From assembly GCA_963716925.1 (NCBI GenBank), contig CAVQUX010000024.1:310001-374000 (forward strand): DNA of 64,000 nucleotides. The letters run 5' to 3'. A model generated the notes under the pieces. The model searched no databases. It saw only the letters and a program-made list of their open reading frames with translations, and was not told where the DNA came from. The stretch comes from DAISKN01 sp963716925 (GTDB lineage: Bacteria; Acidobacteriota; Vicinamibacteria; Marinacidobacterales; SMYC01). Position numbers and translations under genes: made by a program. Positions 1 through 8,143 of this stretch are shown piece after piece (position 1 is the first letter of the stretch; every line of letters starts with the position of its first letter).

Positions 1-92
1 CCATGGACGAGATGAAGCGGGCGACGGAAGTGTTCCGCCAGGTGCTGGGAGCGGCCCCGACGGACTCGGGCGCCCCTCAAGGAAAGAGCTAG
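1..92 (+). CDS. C-terminal end of an aminotransferase, tandem paralogue of the next gene (partial)
   Basis: Only the last 29 residues and the TAG stop (90-92) are inside the window; codons are in phase with position 3. The tail MDEMKRATEVFRQVL is nearly the same as MDEMQRAAQVFDKVL at the end of the next gene, and both reading frames run the same way. I therefore read it as the end of a class I/II PLP-dependent aminotransferase lying in tandem with a close paralogue. The final residues (about 14, ending GAPQGKS) do not match. Nothing can be said about its N-terminus or export signal, which lie outside the window. Confidence 0.7.
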   Translation, partial: MDEMKRATEVFRQVLGAAPTDSGAPQGKS

Positions 93-141
93 GTGCGACA
101 TGAAGAAATCACTTAACGAGACACGCAAGAAGGAGGCTGCC

Positions 142-1320
142 ATGTCGCTTTCGCGACGCGATTTCGTGAGGACTCTGGGCGTCGGCGCCGCGGGCGCTTA
201 TGCGGCCACGTTCGTGAGCTCGCGCCGGCAGCAGGCGATCGCCTTCGCCGCCCAGACCGGCGTCCCCGCGAACCAGGTGATCAATCTCTCCAACAACGAG
301 AACCCCATGGGCCCCGGCCAGAGCGTTCTCGACGCCATCGAGAGAGCGCTCGGACCGACCGGCGCTTCGGCGGGACGGTACCCGTTCGCGCTCAACCAGC
401 CTCTCAACGAGCTGCTCGCGAAGAAGTGGGGCGTGAAGCCGGAGAACGTGATGGTCGGCGCCGGGTCGACGCAGATCCTGGTCAACGCCACGCACATCTA
501 CACCGGGAAGGACAAGGCGTTGGTCGGGTCGCTGCCGACCTACGAGGAATGCTTCGGCTACGCGTCGCTCATCGGGAGCCGCACCAAGGCCGTTCCCCTC
601 ACCGCCGACTTCCGGATGGATCTCGACAAGACGATGTACGCCCTGAAGGGCTCGGGGATGCTCTTCTACTGCAACCCCAATAACCCGGTCGCCACCCTGG
701 TGAACCCGTCGGACTCGAAGGAGTTCCTCACCCGGGCGCTCAAGGCGAACAAGGACCTCCGAATTCTCGTCGACGAAGCCTACATCGACTACGTGACGAC
801 ACCTGGTCACCAGACGATGATCCCCATGGCCATTCAGGAACCGAGGCTCATCGTCGCCCGCACGTTCTCGAAGGCCTACGGAATGGCCGGACTCCGCGTC
901 GGCTACGCCATCGCTCACGAGAACACCATCAAGGAGCTCGACAAGTTCCACATGGGGAACACCATCTCGGGGTTGAGCTACAGCGCCGTGATCGCGGCGC
1001 TCCAGCGCGACGCCGCCGATCCCAGCTTCATTCCGAACGAGGGCAAGCGCAACGAGCAGGCCCGGGCGTTCATCTTGAAGTGGTTCGCCGACCGCGGCTA
1101 CAAGGCCACCGACGCCCAGGGCAACTTCACGTTCGTCGACGTGGCGATGCCGGTCGAGTACTTCCAGGCGGCCTGCGCCAAGGAAGGCGTCCTGGTCGGA
1201 CGTCCGTTCCCGCCGCTCTGGACGCACTGCCGCATCTCCATCGGGACGATGGACGAGATGCAGCGCGCCGCCCAGGTGTTCGACAAGGTGCTGACCGCGG
1301 CGAAGGCCCAGGCAGCCTAG
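142..1320 (+). CDS. Tat-exported PLP-dependent aminotransferase (HisC-like, class I/II)
   Basis: Fold-type I PLP enzyme of the histidinol-phosphate aminotransferase-like family, 392 residues. The start is set at 142 because a strong AAGGAGG (130-136) sits five bases upstream; an in-frame ATG at 100 would bury it. The N-terminus carries a twin-arginine signal (SRRDFVRTLGVGAAGA), so the enzyme should act in the periplasm, which is unusual for a PLP transaminase. Family marks: FYCNPNNPVATLV (substrate and PLP region), DEAYIDY (the PLP-pyridine aspartate) and TFSKAYGMAGLRVGYA with the Schiff-base lysine. Substrate cannot be told from sequence; HisC proper is cytosolic, so a histidine-biosynthesis role is unlikely. 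It follows a tandem paralogue and ends at a strong terminator. Confidence 0.88.
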   Translation: MSLSRRDFVRTLGVGAAGAYAATFVSSRRQQAIAFAAQTGVPANQVINLSNNENPMGPGQSVLDAIERALGPTGASAGRYPFALNQPLNELLAKKWGVKPENVMVGAGSTQILVNATHIYTGKDKALVGSLPTYEECFGYASLIGSRTKAVPLTADFRMDLDKTMYALKGSGMLFYCNPNNPVATLVNPSDSKEFLTRALKANKDLRILVDEAYIDYVTTPGHQTMIPMAIQEPRLIVARTFSKAYGMAGLRVGYAIAHENTIKELDKFHMGNTISGLSYSAVIAALQRDAADPSFIPNEGKRNEQARAFILKWFADRGYKATDAQGNFTFVDVAMPVEYFQAACAKEGVLVGRPFPPLWTHCRISIGTMDEMQRAAQVFDKVLTAAKAQAA

Positions 1321-1340
1321 CCGATTCCGTTCGCTTCCAG

Positions 1341-1383
1341 GGCTGCCGCCTTCCGCGAGGAGGGCGGCAGCCTTTTTCTTTTC
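1341..1383 (+). terminator. Rho-independent terminator after the aminotransferase
   Basis: Perfect 10-bp inverted repeat GGCTGCCGCC (1341-1350) / GGCGGCAGCC (1363-1372), followed at once by a T-rich tract TTTTTCTTTT. It lies 20 bases after the aminotransferase stop and 11 bases before the next start codon, so the amidohydrolase downstream needs either readthrough or its own promoter. Confidence 0.9.
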
Positions 1384-1393
1384 GGAGACCCCC

Positions 1394-2455
1394 ATGCAGC
1401 GAAGAGAGTTTCTCCAGACCGTCGCTTTCGCAGCGCCGCTCGTGAGAACCATCCAGGGGCCTGCTCCCAGGATCGACATCCACAACCACTTCTATCCGGG
1501 GTCTTACTTCGAGATGATCCGCGAGCTCGGAGCGCCGGACTACCGGTTCGCGACCGACGCCTCCGGCGCCACCACCATCGAGTTCCGGGGAACGCGGTTC
1601 TTCGGAGTTCAGCCGCCCATGACGGACGCCGCGCTCCGCATCGAGGAGATGGACCGCGTCGGCGTCGATGTCCAGGTGCTCTCGCTCTCGGTCCCGAACG
1701 TGTACTTCGCCGCGGAGGAACGCGAGCCCGAGATCGCCCGGAAGACCAATGACGCCTATGCGGAGCTCGTCGCTCGACACCCGCGTCGATTCAAAGCCCT
1801 CGCTTCCATTCCCATGGACGTCCCCGACGAAGCTCCGAAAGAGCTCGCGAGGGCGCTCGACGAGCTGAAGCTCCAGGGAGTCCTGCTCCTGAGCCACATC
1901 CGGGGAAAGCCGCTCACCGATCCGCGATTTCGTCCGTTCTTCGAGGAAGCCGACCGCCGGCGCCTCTTCGTTCTAATCCACCCGATGCTCCCCGTCGGGA
2001 TGGCGGAGCAGCTCAAGGACTACGTGCTCGGGCCGCTCGTGGGGTTCCCGTTCGATTCGACCCTCGCCGTGGCGCGGATGTGCTTCGACGGTCTGTTCCG
2101 CGATTTCCCCAACGTCCGATTCCTCGTCCCGCACCTCGGGGGGGCCATCCCCTACATCCTTCCGCGGCTCGATCAGGGCTACAGGGACTTCCCTGCGACC
2201 CGCGCGAAGATCGACCAGCCGCCTAGCTTCTACATGAAGAAGCTCTATTTCGACACCGTGTCGGCCGGTCCTTCGACCGTCGCTTTCGTCCGCGATCTCG
2301 TGGGAGCGGACCACATCGCTTTCGGCTCCGACTATCCCCATCTCCCCGGCTCGATGTCGGGCGCGGTTTCGACGCTCGAGAGCTCGGGATTATCGGAACC
2401 CGAGAAGACGCGGATGTTCTCGGGCACAGCGCTCTCGATCCTGAACAACCTCTGA
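1394..2455 (+). CDS. Exported amidohydrolase family protein (ACMSD-like, Amidohydro_2)
   Basis: Protein of 353 residues resembling the aminocarboxymuconate-semialdehyde decarboxylase branch of the metal-dependent amidohydrolases. The metal-binding HxH lies at the start of the mature barrel (IDIHNHFYP, about residues 28-36); later marks are PHLGGAIPY and FGSDYPHLPGS, which supplies the late-strand aspartate and histidine typical of the family. The N-terminus MQRREFLQTVAFAAPLV reads as a short twin-arginine-type signal, in line with the Tat-exported neighbour upstream. The start follows the terminator by 11 bases. It may decarboxylate or hydrolyse an aromatic or lactone substrate; which one cannot be judged. 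It ends three bases before the convergent permease gene. Confidence 0.85.
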   Translation: MQRREFLQTVAFAAPLVRTIQGPAPRIDIHNHFYPGSYFEMIRELGAPDYRFATDASGATTIEFRGTRFFGVQPPMTDAALRIEEMDRVGVDVQVLSLSVPNVYFAAEEREPEIARKTNDAYAELVARHPRRFKALASIPMDVPDEAPKELARALDELKLQGVLLLSHIRGKPLTDPRFRPFFEEADRRRLFVLIHPMLPVGMAEQLKDYVLGPLVGFPFDSTLAVARMCFDGLFRDFPNVRFLVPHLGGAIPYILPRLDQGYRDFPATRAKIDQPPSFYMKKLYFDTVSAGPSTVAFVRDLVGADHIAFGSDYPHLPGSMSGAVSTLESSGLSEPEKTRMFSGTALSILNNL

Positions 2456-2458
2456 CGC

Positions 2459-4900
2459 CTATTCCTGTCTCAGTACCACGATGGGATCGACCCGGGTCGC
2501 TCGACGCGCCGGGACGTAGCACGCGAGGAGCCCGACGAGGCAGATGAATATCGTGACCGCGGCATAGGTGGAAGGATCGGCGGGCTCGACGCCGAAGAAG
2601 AGCGCCGCGGCGAGCCGGTTGACTGCGAGAGCCCCCGCGAGCCCCGCAGCCAGGCCCACAACCGTGAGCCCGAGGCCCTGGCGGAGCACCATCGAGAGCA
2701 GGCTTCCGCGCGCGGCCCCGAGCGCCATGCGTATCCCGATCTCCCGGCGCCGCTCCGCCACCACGTAGGCCAGGACTCCGTAGGTTCCGATGGCCGCCAT
2801 CACCAGCGCCAGGACGGCGAACCCCAGGAGGAGCTGCGCGAGGAGCCGGGGACGACCGATCGCCTGGGAAAAGACGTCGTCCATGTCCCTCAGATCGATG
2901 ATGGGAAGTGAGGGGTCTTTCGCCGCCACCACCCGCTGAATGCTCGTCGCCAGCGCGCTCACGGGCACGTCGGCGCGCAGTACCACGTTCATGTTCCGGT
3001 CCGCGAACCGGAGAGCCCGCCCGATCTGCTCGGTATGGAAGTAAAGCTCGGTTCCCGTCTTCTTGTCGACGCCGCCTTGCTTGACGTCCTTCACCACGCC
3101 GACGACGGTGAGCCAGGGCAATTCGTCGCCGAAACCCGGCTTGACCCGCCGGCCGACGGGACTCGTTCCCGGCCAGAATGTCGCGGCCATGGTCTCGTTC
3201 ACGAGGACCACGGGATCACCGCCCTCGTCGGACGGCTGGAACGAACGGCCTTCGACGATGGGAATCCCCATGGTCTCGGTATAGCCGGTCGAAGCGGACT
3301 GCCAGTAGTCCACGTTCTCGATCGGCCCCTCGCCTTCGGTCTGCTGGTAATCCTCGATGTCGGTGTCGTTCGCGTTCACTTGACGAAGAGGCGGCAGCCC
3401 GTTCGCGACGGCTGCTTCACGCACTCCGGGAATGGCACGCAGATCCTCGAGGAGTCGAGAGTAGAACGTCCAGACTTCCTGGGGACCGGCGTAGGACGGC
3501 TCCGGAAGGTCCAGCGCGAACGTCACGAGACCGGAGCGATCGAAGCCGGCATCGACCCGGGTCAGGTTCCACACCGTACGCACCATGAGACCGGCGCCGG
3601 TGACCAGCACCACGGCCAGGGCCACCTCGGAAGCGACAAGGAATCGCCGAACCAGCCGACGACCCGAAGTCGCGCTTCTCTGCCCGGCTTCCCGAAGGGT
3701 CGTGGTGAGCGAGCTTCCCCGGAGATGGATGAGCGGCGCGAGACCAAAGACGATCGAAGTCGCGATGGCGACCCCCACCATGAAGAAGAGCGCGTCCCCG
3801 TCGACACGAACCTCCCCGGCGCGAGGAAGAGCGTCCGGAAAAGCGGCGATCAGAGCTCGCAGGCCTGCGCGCGCGAGCACGATGCCCATAGCGCCGCCGA
3901 GAAGAGAGAGAACCAGACCTTCGGCCAGGAACTGTCGGGCGAGACGAAAGCCCCCCGCGCCGAGTGCGGAGCGAATCGCGAACTCCTTCTGACGGGACTC
4001 GGCCCGCGCCAGGAGCAGGTTCGCCAGATTCGCGCAGGCAATCAGGAGAACGAAAGCGACGGCCGCCTGAAGCGCCCAGATCGCGGTCCTGGCGTCGCCC
4101 ACCACCTGCTCCTGGAGGGGATCGATCCGCAGGCGGTGGGAGGTGAGGTTGGGAGCGTGGAAGTCCTTTCCCGGCCAGTCGACGAGAAGGGTCTCCAGCT
4201 CGGCGCGGGCCGCATCGAGCCCGACGCCAGGCGCGAGCCGCCCAATCAGGTACAGGTAGTGGTTTCCCCGGTTCTGACGGTTCGCGGGGTCGATAGAGAC
4301 GGGGACGAACGCCTCGACCGGCTCCGTCGCGAGACCGAACCCCTCAGGCATCACTCCCGCCACCGTGGTCCTCTTTCCGTCGATCTCGATGGTTTCTCCT
4401 ACCAGGGAAGGGTCTCCCGCGAAGACGGACGTCCAGAGCTCATGGGTCAGCACCGCGACGGGCGGAGCCCCGGGAAGGGTCTCCTCCGGACGGATCGTTC
4501 GTCCGAGGAGCGGCGCCACTCCGAGAGCGTCGAAGAAGTCGGCGGAGACCCGAGCTGCCCGGACTCTCCGAGGACGCTCTCGAGTTCCCAGGTTCCCTTC
4601 GCCCGTGGTGTAGGCGCCGAGGACTCGAAAGGACCGACTCCGCTCCTGGAGCTCCAGGAACTCCGGAGGCGAGATCCAGAACTGATCGAATCCCATATCC
4701 GGGAACTGGCTCGTCACCAGAACGAGCCTCTCGGGCTCTGGATAGGCGAGAGGTTTCAGGAGCACCCCGTTGACGATGGCGAAGATCGCGGTATTGGCGC
4801 CGATCCCGAGGGCGAGCGTCAGTATCGCCACCAGGGTGAAGCCGGGAGCCCGCAGCAGATTCCGAACGGTATGCTCAAAATCCTGAATCCATGAATCCAT
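2459..4900 (-). CDS. ADOP-type ABC permease (tandem MacB_PCD/FtsX), copy 1
   Basis: Inner-membrane protein of 813 residues with two MacB periplasmic-core plus FtsX units, the arrangement named ADOP (acidobacterial duplicated orphan permease). The first unit opens with a transmembrane segment (LALGIGANTAIFAIVNGVLL), followed by a periplasmic domain and FtsX helices ending near residue 410; the second half repeats the layout and ends with RREIGIRMALGAARGSLL. The ATG at 4900 is chosen over the start at 4909 because GAGGTG lies just before it. No ATPase gene is adjacent, as is usual for this family. Transported substrate unknown; MacB relatives act as mechanotransmitters rather than classical importers. 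This copy reads intact. Confidence 0.9.
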   Translation of the reverse strand: MDSWIQDFEHTVRNLLRAPGFTLVAILTLALGIGANTAIFAIVNGVLLKPLAYPEPERLVLVTSQFPDMGFDQFWISPPEFLELQERSRSFRVLGAYTTGEGNLGTRERPRRVRAARVSADFFDALGVAPLLGRTIRPEETLPGAPPVAVLTHELWTSVFAGDPSLVGETIEIDGKRTTVAGVMPEGFGLATEPVEAFVPVSIDPANRQNRGNHYLYLIGRLAPGVGLDAARAELETLLVDWPGKDFHAPNLTSHRLRIDPLQEQVVGDARTAIWALQAAVAFVLLIACANLANLLLARAESRQKEFAIRSALGAGGFRLARQFLAEGLVLSLLGGAMGIVLARAGLRALIAAFPDALPRAGEVRVDGDALFFMVGVAIATSIVFGLAPLIHLRGSSLTTTLREAGQRSATSGRRLVRRFLVASEVALAVVLVTGAGLMVRTVWNLTRVDAGFDRSGLVTFALDLPEPSYAGPQEVWTFYSRLLEDLRAIPGVREAAVANGLPPLRQVNANDTDIEDYQQTEGEGPIENVDYWQSASTGYTETMGIPIVEGRSFQPSDEGGDPVVLVNETMAATFWPGTSPVGRRVKPGFGDELPWLTVVGVVKDVKQGGVDKKTGTELYFHTEQIGRALRFADRNMNVVLRADVPVSALATSIQRVVAAKDPSLPIIDLRDMDDVFSQAIGRPRLLAQLLLGFAVLALVMAAIGTYGVLAYVVAERRREIGIRMALGAARGSLLSMVLRQGLGLTVVGLAAGLAGALAVNRLAAALFFGVEPADPSTYAAVTIFICLVGLLACYVPARRATRVDPIVVLRQE

Positions 4901-4950
4901 GAAGTACACCTCGTCCGTCCACAGATTCGACGGAAAAATCGAGGCAAAGG

Positions 4951-4979
4951 TTTCCTGGAAGGCCGGGGTCCGCTATCAT
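4951..4979 (+). promoter_or_regulatory. Candidate promoter placed for a leaderless transcript of the amidohydrolase lipoprotein gene
   Basis: TATCAT (4974-4979) lies eight bases before the ATG at 4988; TTTCCT (4951-4956) sits 17 bases upstream of it as a weak -35. There is no Shine-Dalgarno sequence before the ATG. Transcription would start at or next to the start codon. Confidence 0.4.
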
Positions 4980-4987
4980 TCCCGGCC

Positions 4988-6661
4988 ATGAGAAAGGCCG
5001 CTCTCCTCGTCGTCGGGCTCGCTCTCGCCTCGTGCGAACGTGGCCCCGAAGGTCTCTCCCCGGATACCGTGCTCGTCGATGGAAAGATCGCGGTCGTCGA
5101 CGACGCATTCACCGTGGTCGAGGCCCTCGCCATCCGCGACGGCAGAGTCGCGGCCGCCGGGACGACGAAGGAGATCGAAGCGCTTCGAGGCGACCGGACT
5201 CGCGTCATCGACCTGAAGGGACGAACGGTGCTCCCGGGCTTCTACGACTCGCACCTGCACGTCCGCGCGGATCCGCCGCGGAGCGTGGACCTCGGCGGCG
5301 CCCGCTCCATCGAGGACATCCAGGAGAAGATCCGGCGGAAGGCGCTGGAGCTCGGTCCCGGAGAGTGGGTCACCGGCCGGGACTGGGCGGAGGACGACCT
5401 CTCGGAGAAGCGGCGCCCCACCCGCGTCGACCTCGACGCCGCCGCGCCCGAGAACCCGGTGACGCTGACCCGCGCCGGCGGGCACAGCTCGGTCGCGAAC
5501 AGCAGGGCGCTGTCGCTGGCGGGCATTTCGCGCTCCACCCCCGACCCTCCCCACGGCATCATCGACCGGGATGCCAACGGCGAGCCCACGGGCTGGATCC
5601 GGGAGCGGGCGCAGACTCTTCTCTGGGACCTGGTTCCGGAAGCGACGGAGGCGGAGCTGCGCGGGGCGCTGGTGAGGAGCCTCGAGGACCTTCTGAAGCT
5701 CGGCATCACCAGCTTCAACGACGCGGGGGTCGTCGTCGAGAACTTGCCCCGCTTCCAGGACGTCTACGCCGAGCACGGCGCTTCGCTCCCCCGCGCGACG
5801 CTCCAGGTGCGTCTTCCCCGAGACAAGCCCGTCGACGAGATGATCGCCGTCCTGAAGGGCATCCCCTTCCACACCGGGCTCGGAAACGACCGCATCAAGA
5901 TCGGCGCCATCAAGCTCTCGGTGGACGGCGGCTACACCGGCTCCGCCGCTTACACTCTGAAGCCCTACAAAGGACGGCCGGACTTCCATGGAACCTTGTT
6001 CTTGAAGGAAGAGGAGCTCACGCGGCTCGTTCGCGAAGCCCACGCTCGCGGATGGCAGCTCGGCGTCCATACCATCGGAGACGGAGCGATCGAGGTCGCG
6101 GTGAACGCCTTCGCCCGGGTCCTGGAGGAAAGCCCCAGACCGAATCACCGCCACTACCTGAACCACATGACAGTGAAGCCCTCCGGGGCGACGCTCGCGC
6201 GGATTCGCGAGATCGGGCTCCTCGTCGCGCAGCAGCCGTCCTTCACCTACTCGCTCGAGGGACCCTACAACGACAACCTCGAAGGGGAGCTCCTCGAGAC
6301 CGTGAACCCTCTCGCGAGCCTGAAGGAGCTCGGGATTCCCGTGGGCCTGGGAAACGACAACCTCCCCATCGGACCTCTCTTTAGCCTCTACGCCGCGGTG
6401 ACCCGAAAGGGAAAGTCCGGCCGGGTCTACGGGGCCGATGAAGCGGTGACCATCGAGGAAGCAATCCGGGGCTACACCCGCGGCTCCGCCTATCTGACGT
6501 TCGACGAGAACGTCAAGGGCTCTCTCGAGCCGGGCATGCTCGCGGACCTGGTGGTTCTCTCCGAGGACATTCTCACCATCGACCCCGACCGGATCCTGGA
6601 AATCGAGGTCGAGGCGACGATGGTGGGTGGAGAGATTCTCTGGGGCGCCTTTCCCGATTAG
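4988..6661 (+). CDS. YtcJ-like amidohydrolase, predicted lipoprotein (Amidohydro_3)
   Basis: Protein of 557 residues of the Amidohydro_3/YtcJ family of metal-dependent hydrolases. The N-terminus is a lipoprotein signal with lipobox LASC, cysteine at about residue 17, so the enzyme should be anchored to a membrane on the periplasmic side. Metal-binding HLH follows in LPGFYDSHLHVRADP; GVHTIGDGAIEVA carries a central histidine, and the C-terminal GSLEPGMLADLVVLSEDIL is the usual closing beta-sandwich stretch. Relatives hydrolyse N-acyl or amide bonds in diverse compounds; substrate unknown. A paralogue of the same family is cut off at the right edge of the window. It is divergent from the ADOP gene to its left. 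Confidence 0.88.
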   Translation: MRKAALLVVGLALASCERGPEGLSPDTVLVDGKIAVVDDAFTVVEALAIRDGRVAAAGTTKEIEALRGDRTRVIDLKGRTVLPGFYDSHLHVRADPPRSVDLGGARSIEDIQEKIRRKALELGPGEWVTGRDWAEDDLSEKRRPTRVDLDAAAPENPVTLTRAGGHSSVANSRALSLAGISRSTPDPPHGIIDRDANGEPTGWIRERAQTLLWDLVPEATEAELRGALVRSLEDLLKLGITSFNDAGVVVENLPRFQDVYAEHGASLPRATLQVRLPRDKPVDEMIAVLKGIPFHTGLGNDRIKIGAIKLSVDGGYTGSAAYTLKPYKGRPDFHGTLFLKEEELTRLVREAHARGWQLGVHTIGDGAIEVAVNAFARVLEESPRPNHRHYLNHMTVKPSGATLARIREIGLLVAQQPSFTYSLEGPYNDNLEGELLETVNPLASLKELGIPVGLGNDNLPIGPLFSLYAAVTRKGKSGRVYGADEAVTIEEAIRGYTRGSAYLTFDENVKGSLEPGMLADLVVLSEDILTIDPDRILEIEVEATMVGGEILWGAFPD

Positions 6662-6711
6662 AGCCCTCGGTGCTCGAAATCGGGTGCGCGGCACGGGTAG
6701 GTCTCTTCACC

Positions 6712-6741
6712 TTGACAGACCGGAGCCAGTGGCCTTAACCT
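6712..6741 (+). promoter_or_regulatory. sigma70-like promoter for the Hcp-like gene
   Basis: TTGACA (6712-6717), an 18-base spacer and TAACCT (6736-6741). The gene start at 6821 has a separate AAGGAGG (6807-6813), giving an ordinary leader of roughly 70 bases. Confidence 0.6.
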
Positions 6742-6820
6742 TCCGTTCCCCCACTTCCCCGTTCAGGTACAGGTGCGAGCGTCCCCCGGGCGGAACGCCC
6801 GCCAACAAGGAGGCCACGAT

Positions 6821-7372
6821 ATGTTCGGAAAGAAAGCGGCTGCATTGCTCGTCATCCTCGCTGCGGCGTCGTTGCTGGTCTGGGTCGGAAGTCCGGTGCT
6901 CGCGACCGGGCGGCCCTGGGGCGAAGCGTCCGCCCTGGGTCAACCGAGCACGCGTCACGTCGCGCTGGTGAAGGGCCCGGCGGGCGAGACGTCCTTTCCC
7001 GTTCTCACCCTATCGCATGAGATCATCTCGCCCAGGGATGCGGCATCAGGACTTCCGTCGGGAAAACGCCAGCACAAGCCGTTCACCATTACCAAGCCCG
7101 TTGACAAAACGTCTCCCGTCCTCTTCGAGGCGGCAATCAAGGGCGACCCCTTCACCACCGTCGAAGTGACGTCGCTTCAGCGCATCGGCCAGCGCTGGAT
7201 GCCCTTCCGGACGGTGCGGCTCGAGAACGCCTTCATCGGGTCGATCGGTCCCCAGAGCTCCGCGGACGACCGACCGACGGAAGAAGTCGCGTTCTACTAC
7301 AACCGCATAGCCTTCTCGTACGTCGAGACGGGAACGACGGTCGAGGACCTGTGGTCGGGCGATTTTCCGTGA
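6821..7372 (+). CDS. Sec-exported Hcp-domain protein (type VI tube-like), orphan
   Basis: Protein of 183 residues. Start at 6821 is set by AAGGAGG seven bases upstream. Residues 1-29 form a Sec signal peptide (hydrophobic core ALLVILAAASLLVWV, likely cleavage after LAT or nearby). The rest matches the Hcp pattern as I know it: LSHEIISPRDAASGLPSGKR followed by QHKPFTITKPVDKTSPVLF, a strand region VRLENAFIGSIG, and the closing EEVAFYYNRIAFSYVETGTT. Hcp normally forms the inner tube of the type VI machine and has no Sec signal. No TssB/C, TssM, VgrG or ClpV gene is visible within the window, so I infer a secreted Hcp-fold protein with a role other than a canonical T6SS tube. Family assignment is from memory of the motif. 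Confidence 0.75.
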   Translation: MFGKKAAALLVILAAASLLVWVGSPVLATGRPWGEASALGQPSTRHVALVKGPAGETSFPVLTLSHEIISPRDAASGLPSGKRQHKPFTITKPVDKTSPVLFEAAIKGDPFTTVEVTSLQRIGQRWMPFRTVRLENAFIGSIGPQSSADDRPTEEVAFYYNRIAFSYVETGTTVEDLWSGDFP

Positions 7373-7411
7373 TCCCTTGCCGACATTACCTCCGCCTGGC
7401 AAGGCAGTCCT

Positions 7412-7441
7412 GAGGCGGCGGGCAGCCTCGCCCGCCGTCTC
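7412..7441. terminator. GC-rich hairpin, possible terminator without a U-tract
   Basis: GAGGCGGCGGGC (7412-7423) and GCCCGCCGTCTC (7430-7441) pair over 12 bp with one mismatch and a six-base loop. No T-run follows, so it may be a processing or Rho-assisted end rather than an intrinsic terminator. Confidence 0.4.
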
Positions 7442-7526
7442 GGGAATCGCTTGCATTCCGGTATGGCGATCGGACTTCACGGAAACTTCGATTTGGGCGC
7501 GATGGCTTGACGCGGCCGATTCGGGA

Positions 7527-7579
7527 ATACCGGAACCGGTTCGGGCGCTCTCCGAGCGCGGGGAAGCCGGTTCCGGTAT
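7527..7579. repeat. Perfect 13-bp dyad with an inner hairpin
   Basis: ATACCGGAACCGG (7527-7539) is repeated exactly in inverted orientation as CCGGTTCCGGTAT (7567-7579). The 27 bases between carry a further CGCTC/GAGCG pair, so the whole can fold into one long stem. It lies between two convergent genes and has no T-run. It may be a bidirectional transcription end, a REP-like unit or a protein site. Confidence 0.75.
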
Positions 7580-7660
7580 CGCCGGGACCCGGCTCCATCT
7601 GACGACGGGGTCGCGCGGCGGTGAGGAGCGCTTCCTTGCCGGCGGCCGCCTCGTACGTCC

Positions 7661-8143
7661 CTACGGGTGAGGCCCGAACGACGTCCGGAGGTTATGCATC
7701 ACGATGTAGCTATACGCAACGCTGAAGGCGACGCGGGCGCCGAGCGCGAGCTTCCTCTTACCTTTGTCATGGAGCTTGTCCGTGACCCAATACATGAACG
7801 CGGGAGCGGCGACGTGGCTCATGATCCGGACAGTCCGATGACCCTGCATCGGGTTCGACTCGTACACGCCCAGGCGGGCGAGGCCGACCTCGGTCGAAGC
7901 CAGGTCAGCGCCGGCGACCACGAACATACCGACTCCGAAGGCATCGAAGGCACCGCTCGATGGCGGCTCGTAGACGCCGTCGGCGATCACCGGGCGCTTG
8001 AAGTCCAGGGGCTCGCTTCCGATCGGGGTCTGCGCTGCTTCCGCCAGAGGATTGCGGGTGTCGGCAGGCTCCTCGTCTCTCGTCTCCGACTGCAAAGCGA
8101 GAAGCATCGAAATCAGCGTCATGGACAAAGCTGCAGCGTTCAT
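7661..8143 (-). CDS. Small exported/membrane protein, DUF5658-like
   Basis: Protein of 160 residues. Start at 8143 is supported by GGGAGGAG just upstream. The N-terminus (ALSMTLISMLLAL) is a signal peptide or anchor, then an acidic, proline-containing linker (residues 20-60), then two or three hydrophobic segments: GVGMFVVAGADLASTEVGLA, VAAPAFMYWVTDKL and ARVAFSVAYSYIVMHNL. The central D-x-x-S/T-T-x-x-x-L...E-x-N-P-M pattern resembles a DUF5658-type membrane family, an assignment made from memory and not certain. No function can be given. Transcribed toward the Hcp-like gene. Confidence 0.65.
   Translation of the reverse strand: MNAAALSMTLISMLLALQSETRDEEPADTRNPLAEAAQTPIGSEPLDFKRPVIADGVYEPPSSGAFDAFGVGMFVVAGADLASTEVGLARLGVYESNPMQGHRTVRIMSHVAAPAFMYWVTDKLHDKGKRKLALGARVAFSVAYSYIVMHNLRTSFGPHP

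Larger units (their letters stand above)
7373..7660. other. Intergenic region with hairpins, no gene seen
   Basis: About 290 bases between the Hcp-like gene and the convergent membrane-protein gene. It holds two inverted repeats listed separately and short frames that show no recognisable protein. Confidence 0.6.

Noticed and set aside
3035..4894. Long plus-strand open frame of 619 codons opposite the first ADOP gene
   Set aside because: It mirrors a conserved permease on the minus strand, is rich in Arg, Gly, Glu and Asp as expected for antisense frames in GC-rich DNA, and has no recognisable domain.
6821..7372. Part of a type VI secretion cluster
   Set aside because: Only an Hcp-like domain is present; none of the sheath, baseplate, VgrG or ClpV genes is in the window, and the protein has a Sec signal.
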